Positions 4,905-13,962 of a stretch of 16,096 nt of DNA are shown piece by piece. Source of the stretch: an uncultured Eubacteriales bacterium. GTDB taxonomy: Bacteria; Bacillota; Clostridia; Monoglobales; Firm-18. Position 1 is the stretch's first letter; the number at the start of each line of letters is the position of its first letter. The position numbers and the translations under genes were made by a program. Under the pieces are notes generated by a model. The model searched no databases and had not been told where the DNA came from. It worked only from the letters and a program-made list of their open reading frames with translations. The DNA is taken from assembly GCA_905210885.1 (NCBI GenBank), contig CAJLYO010000015.1, positions 1 through 16,096 on the forward strand, in the 5' to 3' direction.

Positions 4905-7466
4905 CTATCTTATTATCAGCATTCTCATAAGCGAGCAGCCGCCGTAACAAAAGATTCTGTCACCCGGCTCAATATCACTGAACGATATCTGATATGCTTT
5001 CTGTTTTTTGGTATCATAAAGCCCAACTGAATGGGGCACAAAACCTCTTACCTCCGACTTAATGTTAACAATCGCAATATCGCTTTCAACACTGATTCTG
5101 TCAACAGTGCCTAACCATTCCTGAGAACCGTGTTCACCGGAATAATCGTTATAGATATCGTCTATGCTTACTATCCTCATAAGGTTTCTGATTTCTGTTC
5201 CGGTTGCCGAAAATTTAATTATATCGCCTTTTTTAAGCGCCTTAGCCTTATCGTTTAGTGTTTCATAAATTTTGAACTTTGCAGCTACCCAATTCGGAGG
5301 AGTTGTACCGTCAAAGCCTTCCAATGAGTAGTACTCGTTACCCTGCTCGTCAAGTGACAGACTTACGTCAAGCACAACCAAATAGCTGTCGCCTCGGCTG
5401 AGCGCGGAAGAATCCGCACCGTTTACACGTTCCAGAACAGCTCCCGCAATACCGAAATCATTTACGTTATATAATTCAAAATCAACATTGTCGCCCGAAA
5501 CATATGCCGGAGCGGAACGGAAAATGAAATCACCTTCTACAGTTTCATCGGTAGGAATCTCAAATGATTTTGTATACGGTTTAAACTTGTACATAGTATC
5601 GCCCAGGTTTGTATAATTCTTTGATCCCGCCGTCCAGTCCATCGTTCCGCTAAAGGTTGCGTCAAAACTGATTGACTCGTTTGTATTTCCGCCGGAATCG
5701 CGCATTAATGTATCCAAAAACTTGATTTTTCCGTTATCGTCAAGTTTAAAACGAATTAAAGCCTTGTTAATCTGCGACTTATTTTCGTTCATTGTGCTGT
5801 AGGCGTTTTCCTTTGAAACAGAGCTTTTACCGTCCAAAACCAACTTATCGGCAAGGGGCAGATACTCAAACTCGTTTCGTTCGGTGAATACCTTTAACGA
5901 TATATCCCCGTCTACGCCCTTTCCGGATGCAAAATCCATAAGATATCCGTATTCGGTATCTCTTTCATGAGAGAATTTAACGATTTTGTTTTTAAAGTCG
6001 AGAAGGAAAGTACCCTCTCTGCCGGCTGCTACGTCAACAGCTTCCGAATCATTCTCCAAAACCTTGTCATAAGCATCGGAAAGCTTATACACTTTGCCGT
6101 TAATCGTAACATCACTGTCATCGATTTCGGTAATTTCACCCTTAAGCTGAGCTGATGAAAGCCTTAAATCGACGCTTTTGCCGGAGGGATTTTCCAAAAC
6201 GCTGATCGCCATACCGGCTGTAACTGCCGATAAATCAGATTTTACGCCGTCAATATATACGGTAATATTTTTGTTTTTGCTTACATCGATATGCCCCTGA
6301 CCTTTATAGGTCATGCGATTTGACAGGATAATTCTTTCGGAAGCCTGCGAATAAGCGCCGACAATATAAGTGCTGTATGCACGTATAACCGCCGTAACAT
6401 AATCGCCCTTGCGCTCGCTTACGCACAAACGGAGTGTTCCGCTTCCGGACAGTAAATCCAAATCAAAGTCGGAAACCTTTTTAATCTCACCGTTGTATAC
6501 AACGCGTTCCAGCATGCTTACATCAACGTCAAGCTCTTCATCACCGTCTTCATAATACAGTGTACCCTTTTTAAGGTTAGTTATTTTATCTGTGTCAATT
6601 TCGATTGCGGGGTCGTTTTCCGAAACAAAAACTCCTGCCAGCGTATATACATCCGACTTATCGCGGAGCGCCGCCGCAACTACGTAATGTCCGAAAATGT
6701 CTTCCGGTTCATTATCGCCGAGTCTGTAGGAAACTCTGTCAATTTCTATTTCGTCATCGCGTCCGTTTGCCTCGGTGTACATATTCATACCGTTTTGCGC
6801 CGTTACAACGCCCTTTATTATCAGACCGTCAAAAACCTCTGTCATAAGGGTTCTGTCCTTTGCGATATCATACTGCTCGTTTTCGCCGTAGGAGGTCTGA
6901 ATAACAATATCGATATCAAGAGCATTATAAATCATTTGGGCCAGCTCGCCGCGTGTGATATTTTTCGCCGGATTAAACTCAATACCCTTAAACAAACCAA
7001 TATTTCTTGCCTTGGTTTCGCGGTATTGGTCGCCGGGATTTTCAACATCATAAACGTTGTAACCCAATGCGCCGGTGAGATAGTATGAAGCATCGCCCAT
7101 AGAAGCGTACTTTGACGAATATTGGTCATAAGCGCCATCCATTTTTCCGCCTACGGCAAGAGTCATAATAATTTCGGCAAAGTCTTTGTATGACACCGCA
7201 TCATCCTCATTAAACGTACCGTTTTCAAGGTTTTTCATAAGTCCGAGGGCACGCACAATATTAACGGCATCGCTGTGCTTTAACACTTCCGTGTCATCGG
7301 TATCATCACCTGCTACATTATAATCATACTCAAAAACGCGCTCCATGTCAACAGTATCATTTAAATAATTTTGCTCGATTTCTTCATCAGTAAGCTTTTT
7401 TGCAAAAACAGAGCCGTTACAAAGAATAAGCAAAGCTGTTATAATTGCGGTTATTCGCTTTTTCAC
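4905..7466 (-). CDS. Secreted protein with N-terminal SLH-like repeats (853 residues)
   Basis: The start is GTG (7464-7466), with GGAGG at 7476-7480; it overlaps the upstream stop as GTGA, pointing to translational coupling. Residues 1-22 form a signal peptide (basic MKKR, hydrophobic core, SVFA then KK). Two SLH-like repeats follow: about 60-106, and about 128-186, the latter ending in NITRGELAQMIYNAL, a good match to the SLH TRAE motif. The remaining 660 or so residues are acidic, rich in Asp, Ser, Gly and beta-prone segments, with no enzyme motif I recognise. The C-terminus reads GDRIFCYGGCSLMRM. SLH repeats bind pyruvylated secondary cell-wall polymer, so the protein probably sits in or on the cell wall. 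Usually three repeats are needed for tight anchoring; only two can be picked out, so a third may be degenerate. The stop is TAG. Confidence 0.8.
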   Translation of the reverse strand: MKKRITAIITALLILCNGSVFAKKLTDEEIEQNYLNDTVDMERVFEYDYNVAGDDTDDTEVLKHSDAVNIVRALGLMKNLENGTFNEDDAVSYKDFAEIIMTLAVGGKMDGAYDQYSSKYASMGDASYYLTGALGYNVYDVENPGDQYRETKARNIGLFKGIEFNPAKNITRGELAQMIYNALDIDIVIQTSYGENEQYDIAKDRTLMTEVFDGLIIKGVVTAQNGMNMYTEANGRDDEIEIDRVSYRLGDNEPEDIFGHYVVAAALRDKSDVYTLAGVFVSENDPAIEIDTDKITNLKKGTLYYEDGDEELDVDVSMLERVVYNGEIKKVSDFDLDLLSGSGTLRLCVSERKGDYVTAVIRAYSTYIVGAYSQASERIILSNRMTYKGQGHIDVSKNKNITVYIDGVKSDLSAVTAGMAISVLENPSGKSVDLRLSSAQLKGEITEIDDSDVTINGKVYKLSDAYDKVLENDSEAVDVAAGREGTFLLDFKNKIVKFSHERDTEYGYLMDFASGKGVDGDISLKVFTERNEFEYLPLADKLVLDGKSSVSKENAYSTMNENKSQINKALIRFKLDDNGKIKFLDTLMRDSGGNTNESISFDATFSGTMDWTAGSKNYTNLGDTMYKFKPYTKSFEIPTDETVEGDFIFRSAPAYVSGDNVDFELYNVNDFGIAGAVLERVNGADSSALSRGDSYLVVLDVSLSLDEQGNEYYSLEGFDGTTPPNWVAAKFKIYETLNDKAKALKKGDIIKFSATGTEIRNLMRIVSIDDIYNDYSGEHGSQEWLGTVDRISVESDIAIVNIKSEVRGFVPHSVGLYDTKKQKAYQISFSDIEPGDRIFCYGGCSLMRMLIIR

Positions 7467-7480
7467 TGTGCAATACCTCC
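7463..7480 (-). promoter_or_regulatory. GTGA stop/start overlap with ribosome binding site
   Basis: The TGA of the 1259-residue gene (7463-7465) and the GTG of the next gene (7464-7466) share two bases. GGAGG at 7476-7480 lies within the last codons of the upstream gene, 9 bases from the GTG. This supports coupled translation of the two SLH proteins. Confidence 0.8.
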
Positions 7481-10400
7481 GTTTTTATAGTCATATAATC
7501 TTTTTAACAGCACTGCTGTCTGTTCTCTTGTAAGCGTTCCGTGGGGGTCAAATTCAGTTTCGGATACGCCCTTTAACATTCCGGAGCTTACGGACTGAGC
7601 AATATAGCCGCGTGCCCATTCGGAGATGCTTTCCTTATCGGCAAATTTGTCAAGAACAGCCTCATCTGCGTTCTCAAGAGAAAGAGCCGTAACCAAAATC
7701 TTACCTGTTTCCTCTCTTGAAACATTTCTTGAAGGATTGTACATAACGTCCTTGCTGATTATGCCCAAATCTACCGCCTTTTGCAGTGCACCGGCAAAAT
7801 AATCGGAACCGGAAACGTCTGCAAACTCAAAGCGGTATGCGGTTTCGTTCTCACCGATTGCCTTTATAACGTAGTATATAAGTTCCGCCCTTGTTACAAC
7901 TTCGGTATTTCCAAAGTCGTTTTCCGCACGGTTTTGCATGATTCCGTTATTTAAAACAAAGTTGATACCGTCTTCTGCCCAGTATTTTTCCTGAACGGGC
8001 TCAGGGTCGGGTTCGGGAATCGGGTCCGGAATCGGAACAACCGAAGCGCCGTTTCTTACACCGCCGCCGCTTCCGCCTCCGCCGCCGTATTTAACAGATG
8101 ATGAGCTGCTGTTTCCGCTTGAAATTTTCGCCGTTGCGGATACAGGCTCACCCTTGCTTGGCTCAAATACAGCAACGGGTGTTACTGTTACGGTTATACT
8201 ACTTGCGGATTTTGAAACGCTTGTGCTTGCGCCTGTTTCGCCGTTTGACCACATAATTACCGTAGCGCCTTCTTTAACGCCTAAGTCGTGATTATACTTA
8301 TATGATACGGTATACAGGTTATTACCTTTGCTTTCTATTTTAACATCTGTAACATACGGTTTTGCAGCACACAAAACAGCCGGGCTTGTATATGTTTCTC
8401 CGACCTTAGGTTCAACACTTGTCTTAGGTGTAACACGGAATTTAACGTATTTGCCCACATCGCTCTCGCGGATAACGTAGGTTTTTCCCGTCTCGTTTTC
8501 TATCGGAGTAAATGCGCCGTTTTCGCTGTCGGAAATCAGCCATGCATACTCGCTGTCTGCCTCGGTGTCACCGTTAAAATCGCTGTAGGTATAGCTTCCT
8601 GTATATGTCTGACCGATTGCGCCTGTGCCTGTGATTTTTACATCTGACGCATCAGGTGCAAGGGGCGGAAAGCTTACGGCGCTTTTTGCGGGTGCGCCTA
8701 CATTTCCGTCAGCGTCCTTCGGCGTAACTTCCACGTAAATATAGCTTTTTTCATATTGCGGAGCAACCGTATAGGAAAGCTGTCCTTCTGCCTCTGTAAT
8801 TTCTGTGTATGTTCCGTTTTCCGACTCTGACGCATACCAGTGAATCTCCGTACCGTCTTCGGGAGTCCCGAGAGCGTGGAAGTAGTAATAGTCAGCGTCT
8901 AAAATATATTCAGCCGAGTCTCTGCGTGAAAGCGTTATGCGCTTTGCCTTTGGTGTTTTTTGATCCTGAAGCTGTGAAACAAGCTTAATGGGCACGTTTC
9001 TTACAACAGCGCCCTGGCTTCCGGAAAATGACGGATTACAGCTTATTACAAGATAAACCGTACCTGCCGTTGCCCTGTCGTCTACAATAAGCTTGCCGTC
9101 CTCAACGGAAACACCGGGGTAATTTTCTCTCAGGGAATACTCAATAGTTTCATCCTCAAGACCGCTTGACGCACCGAACTGGTTTAAAAGCTTGCTTTCA
9201 AGGTAAAGCTCGGTTTTTCCGCCCTCAGCCTCGGGGATAACGCATAACGTGTCACCCTTATACTGTATGCCGGAAACAACAAGCTCGCCTATATAGTAAT
9301 CGTCAATTAAAAATTCCTCATCAGGTCTCCAGTTCGTGTAGTATGTGAAAAGTCTGCCGGTTTCCTCCGCAGCGGCAGTTGCGGTATAACGCTGCCAATC
9401 TTTTGTCAAAGAAACAATTTCATCGGAACGCCGCGTATTGTTCGAAGAATAAAATTTACAGCTGTCTTTAATCACATTATTAAGGCACATATAAAGCGAA
9501 CCAAGCTCGTAATTGGGGCTGTTGCATATCATAGTGCTGAAAAGATATGTTTTCCCCGCCTCCCCAATGGCATCTGTACTCGGATAATACTCACCGATTG
9601 CCGCACCGGTGTAGCTTGCGTCAGGCGTGTATTTAACCTTCATCGACGCACTTCCGGCACCGGGAGTATCAAACCAGCGGTTAAGCTTAACATAGCCGTT
9701 CGTGCTCCATCCGCCCTCAGTTTCAAAACCGGGGTTTGAAACAAGGTTCTGACCCACGCTTTTAAGTTTCAGAATATACTTATTATCTATACCGTCACAG
9801 CTTACCGTAATTGTAACGGTTCCGCCGTTAACATTTTCGGGTGCGTCAACCGTTACAACAGCGTCTTTGTTATCGATATCCCATGTGATTTCCGGAAGCT
9901 TTGCAACACCGCCGTCGTTTGCAGTATATGTATAGGGAATGCATACGTCACTGTAAAGTCTTTTGCTCGGCGAAAAGCCGGGTATACTTAAATTTCCTAT
10001 CCTTATATCATTTAACATGACCTTTGAACGGTCAACAGCTCCGGAAATATTTATCTCGGTTATTCTTGTTATAACACTGTTGCTGTCGGGGCACTGAACA
10101 CTTTTGAAATTAGGCTTTAAAACTGTTTTTAACAAAACTTTACCCGGCTTAGCATCGCTTGAAACATAAAGGCTGTCGCCGTCTGCGGTAATACCGGGAT
10201 AGTCCCCGAGGGTTTCAAAGGAAACCACGGCATACTCCATGCCGGCAGAGTTTTTATACGCGTTTGCATATTCCGCCGCAAGAGTAATTCTGCTGTCCGG
10301 CTCACCCTCGCCGGGAACTTCGGCAGCGGTTTCGCCTGTGTACTTAAGGCTTGCAACGGTTAATTCCGAAGCGTACACCTCATCCATATACAACTCGCGC

Positions 10401-11242
10401 GGTACCCGGCTCACGGAGCAGGAGGTATCGAGATAGCGGGTTTCATTATCTTTTTCGCGCATTATGCCTATTGTGCGCTGATACCGGTCGGTTGTTGCGC
10501 TGTAGCAGTCGTCTGTGCCGTCACGCTTTGAACCGTCGGAATTTTCGGAAGCAATATTATCGTCCGTAACTTTATAATGCTTAATTGTTTTATTATCGCA
10601 TGACCGGTCACCGGCATAAATATAGCAATTATCCGACACTTTGCAAAGTGCGGTAAACAGGTAATCGTATCCGGGAACTGTCGGTTTCAGCGCAGTATTT
10701 CCGTTATCCTGTTTAAGGGTTAAAGTGTATGCATTGGTAACGGAAAGATTTACTGCACGGTTTCCCGCAGCGGCGTCATCGGTATATGACATTCCGCTCG
10801 TGCCCTGTTCGTGATACGTCCAGTATTTCTCCTCTTCCATATTACCGTTTAAGTAATAGTTTTTACCCACCGGCTCTAATGTGAAGTTATAATTCTTAAC
10901 ATTTTCGCCGTTTGTAACCGTAACGGTTATAACACCGCCGTCGGCAGTATCGGGGTATGTCACATCATACTGTGCACCGGAATCCTCCGTCCAAACCTCT
11001 GCTTTAGGAACAGCGATTGTGTCAAAATCGTTTTCGTGGTAAATATATGGAACATACGCCGTGTAGTCGGTAACCCCGGGTGTAAGCTCAATGGCAAAAT
11101 CGCCTATGTTTATCGCCTTTAAATCCGCCGAACCGGCGGCGTTGTCTGCGTCTGCAAATGCAGACGCGGACAGCATTACGGAAAAGCATAATACTATAGA
11201 TATAAGTCTTAAAATCATCTTTCCCGAAACCGCTTTTTTCAT
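7463..11242 (-). CDS. Large SLH-anchored multidomain surface protein with cadherin-like and CBM-like modules
   Basis: A 1259-residue protein. Residues 1-30 are a signal peptide ending SASAFA. Next come a cadherin-like beta-sandwich (about 40-127), a carbohydrate-binding-like module opening YYLNGNMEEEKYW (about 128-298), an Ig-like stretch (about 300-400), a second cadherin-like unit (about 408-500), a second CBM-like module opening LVSNPGFETEGGW (about 503-655), and further Ig-like domains. A Ser/Gly-rich linker (near 1040-1060) and a Pro/Asp/Glu-rich linker (near 1065-1085) lead to three SLH repeats starting at about 1086, 1140 and 1200, with VVTRAE, NVSREE and TLTREQ. No catalytic motif was recognised; it looks like a displayed glycan binder or scaffold. 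AGGAG lies 7 bases before the ATG. Residues 128-297 are nearly identical, down to the DNA, to residues 500-669 of the upstream protein. Domain names are by pattern and carry moderate certainty; the SLH repeats are firm. Confidence 0.87.
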   Translation of the reverse strand: MKKAVSGKMILRLISIVLCFSVMLSASAFADADNAAGSADLKAINIGDFAIELTPGVTDYTAYVPYIYHENDFDTIAVPKAEVWTEDSGAQYDVTYPDTADGGVITVTVTNGENVKNYNFTLEPVGKNYYLNGNMEEEKYWTYHEQGTSGMSYTDDAAAGNRAVNLSVTNAYTLTLKQDNGNTALKPTVPGYDYLFTALCKVSDNCYIYAGDRSCDNKTIKHYKVTDDNIASENSDGSKRDGTDDCYSATTDRYQRTIGIMREKDNETRYLDTSCSVSRVPRELYMDEVYASELTVASLKYTGETAAEVPGEGEPDSRITLAAEYANAYKNSAGMEYAVVSFETLGDYPGITADGDSLYVSSDAKPGKVLLKTVLKPNFKSVQCPDSNSVITRITEINISGAVDRSKVMLNDIRIGNLSIPGFSPSKRLYSDVCIPYTYTANDGGVAKLPEITWDIDNKDAVVTVDAPENVNGGTVTITVSCDGIDNKYILKLKSVGQNLVSNPGFETEGGWSTNGYVKLNRWFDTPGAGSASMKVKYTPDASYTGAAIGEYYPSTDAIGEAGKTYLFSTMICNSPNYELGSLYMCLNNVIKDSCKFYSSNNTRRSDEIVSLTKDWQRYTATAAAEETGRLFTYYTNWRPDEEFLIDDYYIGELVVSGIQYKGDTLCVIPEAEGGKTELYLESKLLNQFGASSGLEDETIEYSLRENYPGVSVEDGKLIVDDRATAGTVYLVISCNPSFSGSQGAVVRNVPIKLVSQLQDQKTPKAKRITLSRRDSAEYILDADYYYFHALGTPEDGTEIHWYASESENGTYTEITEAEGQLSYTVAPQYEKSYIYVEVTPKDADGNVGAPAKSAVSFPPLAPDASDVKITGTGAIGQTYTGSYTYSDFNGDTEADSEYAWLISDSENGAFTPIENETGKTYVIRESDVGKYVKFRVTPKTSVEPKVGETYTSPAVLCAAKPYVTDVKIESKGNNLYTVSYKYNHDLGVKEGATVIMWSNGETGASTSVSKSASSITVTVTPVAVFEPSKGEPVSATAKISSGNSSSSSVKYGGGGGSGGGVRNGASVVPIPDPIPEPDPEPVQEKYWAEDGINFVLNNGIMQNRAENDFGNTEVVTRAELIYYVIKAIGENETAYRFEFADVSGSDYFAGALQKAVDLGIISKDVMYNPSRNVSREETGKILVTALSLENADEAVLDKFADKESISEWARGYIAQSVSSGMLKGVSETEFDPHGTLTREQTAVLLKRLYDYKNGGIAQ
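10353..10861 (-). repeat. Segmental duplication, copy 2 (509 bp)
   Basis: Matches 11883-12391 at a constant offset of 1530 bp and in the same reading frame. The stretch 10407-10796 is identical base for base (390 bp); differences appear only toward the two ends (for example at 10395, 10404-10406 and 10797). It encodes most of a CBM-like module, residues 128-297 of the 1259-residue protein. Identity at synonymous sites implies a recent duplication or gene conversion. Confidence 0.97.
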
Positions 11243-11269
11243 GTGAAATCTCCTTTCAAGCAGTAAAAA

Positions 11270-13888
11270 TTATTGTACGGTGTATTCTCCGTTTATTCTT
11301 ACGGGTGTAATATTATTCAGATTGCCAAGCACAAAGGTTTTGATTTTCTGACCCTGTACAGCGGTAACCGTTTCGGTGTAGTTAAACTGTTCGCCTTTTG
11401 CGCAGTCAATGTTTTTAACATATGCCTTATCAAGAACTGTTTCACCGTTTGCCACCGTATAAACAGCGGTTATAACCGCAAACGAAGTAAGGTCTGTGGT
11501 ATTTGCGCCGGAAAGTGCGGCTGTGATACCGTTTTCGTCTGCTGTGTAAGTAATTTTTGCGTTTGAAACGGTTGCTTGTTCTGTAAGCTTAATCTGTGCA
11601 AGGGTTGAAACAGGTTCAACACCTGTGGGGCACTGAATGCTCTTAAAGTTAGGCGTGCATGTTATTTTTACGTTAACCGTACCCGGCTTTGCCTCGGGCG
11701 AAACAACAAGCTTGCCGTCCGCAATGCTTACGCCGTCATAATTGCCGAAAAGCTCGTAAGAATATGCCGCATATTCCATACCGGCGGTGTTATCATAAGC
11801 ATTTTTAGCCTGTGCCGCAAGGTTAACTTCTTTTCTGGTTCCGTCAAGCGTTACCTCCGCACCTTCTGTAAGTCCGATTGAGGCAACGGTTAATTCCGAA
11901 GCGTACACCTCATCCATATACAACCCGCGCGGTGTACGGCTCACGGAGCAGGAGGTATCGAGATAGCGGGTTTCATTATCTTTTTCGCGCATTATGCCTA
12001 TTGTGCGCTGATACCGGTCGGTTGTTGCGCTGTAGCAGTCGTCTGTGCCGTCACGCTTTGAACCGTCGGAATTTTCGGAAGCAATATTATCGTCCGTAAC
12101 TTTATAATGCTTAATTGTTTTATTATCGCATGACCGGTCACCGGCATAAATATAGCAATTATCCGACACTTTGCAAAGTGCGGTAAACAGGTAATCGTAT
12201 CCGGGAACTGTCGGTTTCAGCGCAGTATTTCCGTTATCCTGTTTAAGGGTTAAAGTGTATGCATTGGTAACGGAAAGATTTACTGCACGGTTTCCCGCAG
12301 CGGCGTCATCGGTATATGACATTCCGTTCTCGCCCTGTCCGTGATTTGTCCAGTACTTCTCCTCTTCCATATTACCGTTTAAGTAATAGTTATCGCCCAC
12401 AACTTCAAGAGTAATGAAATAGTCCTTTGAAAAATCGCCGTTTGTTACAGTCAGTTTTACAACGCCGTTTCTTACGGTTTTGGGATATGTAACTTCATAT
12501 GACGCGCCGTCGGCTGTCCATGCGGTTACATTAGGCATTGCAACGGTTCTGAAGTCGTTTGCGGTGTACTTATAGGGAACATATGCGGTATATTCAGTTT
12601 TATCGGCAGATACGCCTTCCACAAAGAAATTGCCGACTTTTAATGCTTTAAGCGTGCAGTCCGTTGAAACCTCGCCGACTGTAATTTCCTTAACGCCGCA
12701 AACCTTGCCCTGTTTCGAATTTTCAACATTAGGTGTTACCGTGTAAACGGCAAGGGCTTTGCCGGCTGCATCGGAAGCAACGGTTACTTTACCGTTTTCG
12801 TCAATTGTTACCTTATCATTTCCGGCAATTGACCATGTGCCTGCCGCGTTTTCAAGACCTGCTTTATTGCCTGTCTGATTCAGCACTTCCGCAGTAAGCT
12901 CCAAAGAAGTTCCGGGTGCTGCAACAAGCCGGCTCTGTCCGTTTTTATTGTTAATATTAACACGTGCCGCCAAAAGCTCGCCTGCGTAATATGCGTCATA
13001 CATATATGCCGGCTGAATACCGTTGCTGCCGCTTCTCCACATATAATACTGGAGTTTAATGTTTACATCGCCCGGTTTTATAACTGCGGGATAATATGTC
13101 CACTCGTTGTCCATTTCATCCTCGTAATAAAAACGGCCTTTGCCGGATTTCATAATCGTACCGTCTGCATTATACAAGACAGATGATGTTGTATCGTCTG
13201 CTACGGCTTCATTTGTATCCTGTTTAGGCTCAATACAAACACGATCACTATAACGCTCAGAAGTCCATGTTTTTTCGTTTTTCAGCATAAAACCGTATAT
13301 TGTGCTTTTTATATCAGCAGGTGTTGCAAGACGTGAAGCAAAGCCTGCAATATAAGTTGCACCGGGTTTAAGTACAACCTTGTGTCCGTCGCTTTCACTG
13401 GGATAAATCATCGAATATGCAACGGAATTTCCCTGTATTGCACTGTATTGTCCGTCATAAGGATTATTCCTCGCAAACATATATAACGCTTGACCGCTCA
13501 AGCCGTAATTCCAATCATCACCGACAGGGCCGGTAAGCTCGAAGCTTCCGTTGGTATACATGTTTTCGCCAACGGTTTTTATTATTAATGTATAGATTTG
13601 CCTGTAGCCTTCAACTATAATTTCGGCGCCGTCCTTAACTTCGTCCGGGTATGTAACCGTCGCGCTACCTCCTACCGGATACACAACAGGCATTTTATAC
13701 TCACCGTTAAAATACGGAACGTTAATCTGATAATTAAGGGTGTCCGCTTTAAAGTCAATAGCGTCAGCACCGGAGATATAAATTGCCGTGATATCACCCT
13801 CTGCGGCAAATGCCTGCAAGCCGTAAAGAGGCAGCATTGCAAAGCACAGCGCAAGTGCCAGAATTGCTTTTAAATTAAATTTTTTCAT
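11270..13888 (-). CDS. Secreted multidomain protein with two cadherin-like/CBM-like/Ig-like units
   Basis: An 872-residue protein. The signal peptide is residues 1-29 (MKKFNLK, hydrophobic core, LQAFA then AEGD). Unit 1 has a cadherin-like domain (about 33-105), a CBM-like module from ENMYTNGSFELTG (about 107-312) and an Ig-like domain (about 313-403, with KVTIDENGKVTV resembling Big_2). Unit 2 has cadherin-like LKALKVGNFFVEGVSADKTE (about 411-497), the duplicated CBM-like module (500-669) and Ig-like (about 670-780). A C-terminal beta domain (about 785-872) has a QKIKTFVLGNLNNITP motif, which resembles the EVKSFVWFKDSL segment before the beta-helix of the gene upstream. It has no SLH repeat, sortase signal or membrane anchor, so it is either released or held by binding. 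AAGGAG lies 7 bases before the ATG; the next gene follows after 27 bases. Probable role: glycan binding at or near the cell surface; the ligand is unknown. Confidence 0.83.
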   Translation of the reverse strand: MKKFNLKAILALALCFAMLPLYGLQAFAAEGDITAIYISGADAIDFKADTLNYQINVPYFNGEYKMPVVYPVGGSATVTYPDEVKDGAEIIVEGYRQIYTLIIKTVGENMYTNGSFELTGPVGDDWNYGLSGQALYMFARNNPYDGQYSAIQGNSVAYSMIYPSESDGHKVVLKPGATYIAGFASRLATPADIKSTIYGFMLKNEKTWTSERYSDRVCIEPKQDTNEAVADDTTSSVLYNADGTIMKSGKGRFYYEDEMDNEWTYYPAVIKPGDVNIKLQYYMWRSGSNGIQPAYMYDAYYAGELLAARVNINNKNGQSRLVAAPGTSLELTAEVLNQTGNKAGLENAAGTWSIAGNDKVTIDENGKVTVASDAAGKALAVYTVTPNVENSKQGKVCGVKEITVGEVSTDCTLKALKVGNFFVEGVSADKTEYTAYVPYKYTANDFRTVAMPNVTAWTADGASYEVTYPKTVRNGVVKLTVTNGDFSKDYFITLEVVGDNYYLNGNMEEEKYWTNHGQGENGMSYTDDAAAGNRAVNLSVTNAYTLTLKQDNGNTALKPTVPGYDYLFTALCKVSDNCYIYAGDRSCDNKTIKHYKVTDDNIASENSDGSKRDGTDDCYSATTDRYQRTIGIMREKDNETRYLDTSCSVSRTPRGLYMDEVYASELTVASIGLTEGAEVTLDGTRKEVNLAAQAKNAYDNTAGMEYAAYSYELFGNYDGVSIADGKLVVSPEAKPGTVNVKITCTPNFKSIQCPTGVEPVSTLAQIKLTEQATVSNAKITYTADENGITAALSGANTTDLTSFAVITAVYTVANGETVLDKAYVKNIDCAKGEQFNYTETVTAVQGQKIKTFVLGNLNNITPVRINGEYTVQ
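11883..12391 (-). repeat. Segmental duplication, copy 1 (509 bp)
   Basis: Partner of 10353-10861. The identical core is 11937-12326 (390 bp). It encodes residues 500-669 of the 872-residue protein. The Ig-like segments that follow in both proteins are still homologous but much diverged, so the identical block stands out sharply from its surroundings. Confidence 0.97.
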
Positions 13889-13925
13889 CGTTTTTCTCCT
13901 TTCTTGCCTTTAAAATATATATTTA

Positions 13926-13944
13926 TGCAGAGCCCCGCTCTGCA
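13926..13944 (-). promoter_or_regulatory. Intercistronic hairpin between the beta-helix gene and the 872-residue gene
   Basis: An 8-bp perfect stem, TGCAGAGC with GCTCTGCA around a 3-base loop, lies in the 74-base gap, the longest in the run. On the minus strand it is followed by an A/T-rich stretch, not by a clean T run, so it is a weak terminator at best. It could act as an attenuator or a transcript-stabilising structure that sets different levels for the genes on either side. Confidence 0.45.
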
Positions 13945-13962
13945 GCAGTGCAAAGAAAAGTG

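Noticed and set aside
654..5030. TAG read as a sense codon (recoding) to rescue the DUF960-like frame
   Set aside because: TAG ends the antitoxin, the 853-residue protein and the beta-helix gene at sensible places, and the DUF960-like gene has two other lesions.
10351..12099. Two plus-strand ORFs (10351-10569 and 11878-12099) with almost identical proteins, as if a small gene family
   Set aside because: They are antisense shadows of the duplicated 509-bp segment inside the two large minus-strand genes. They have no ribosome binding sites and low-complexity Arg/Cys-rich translations.
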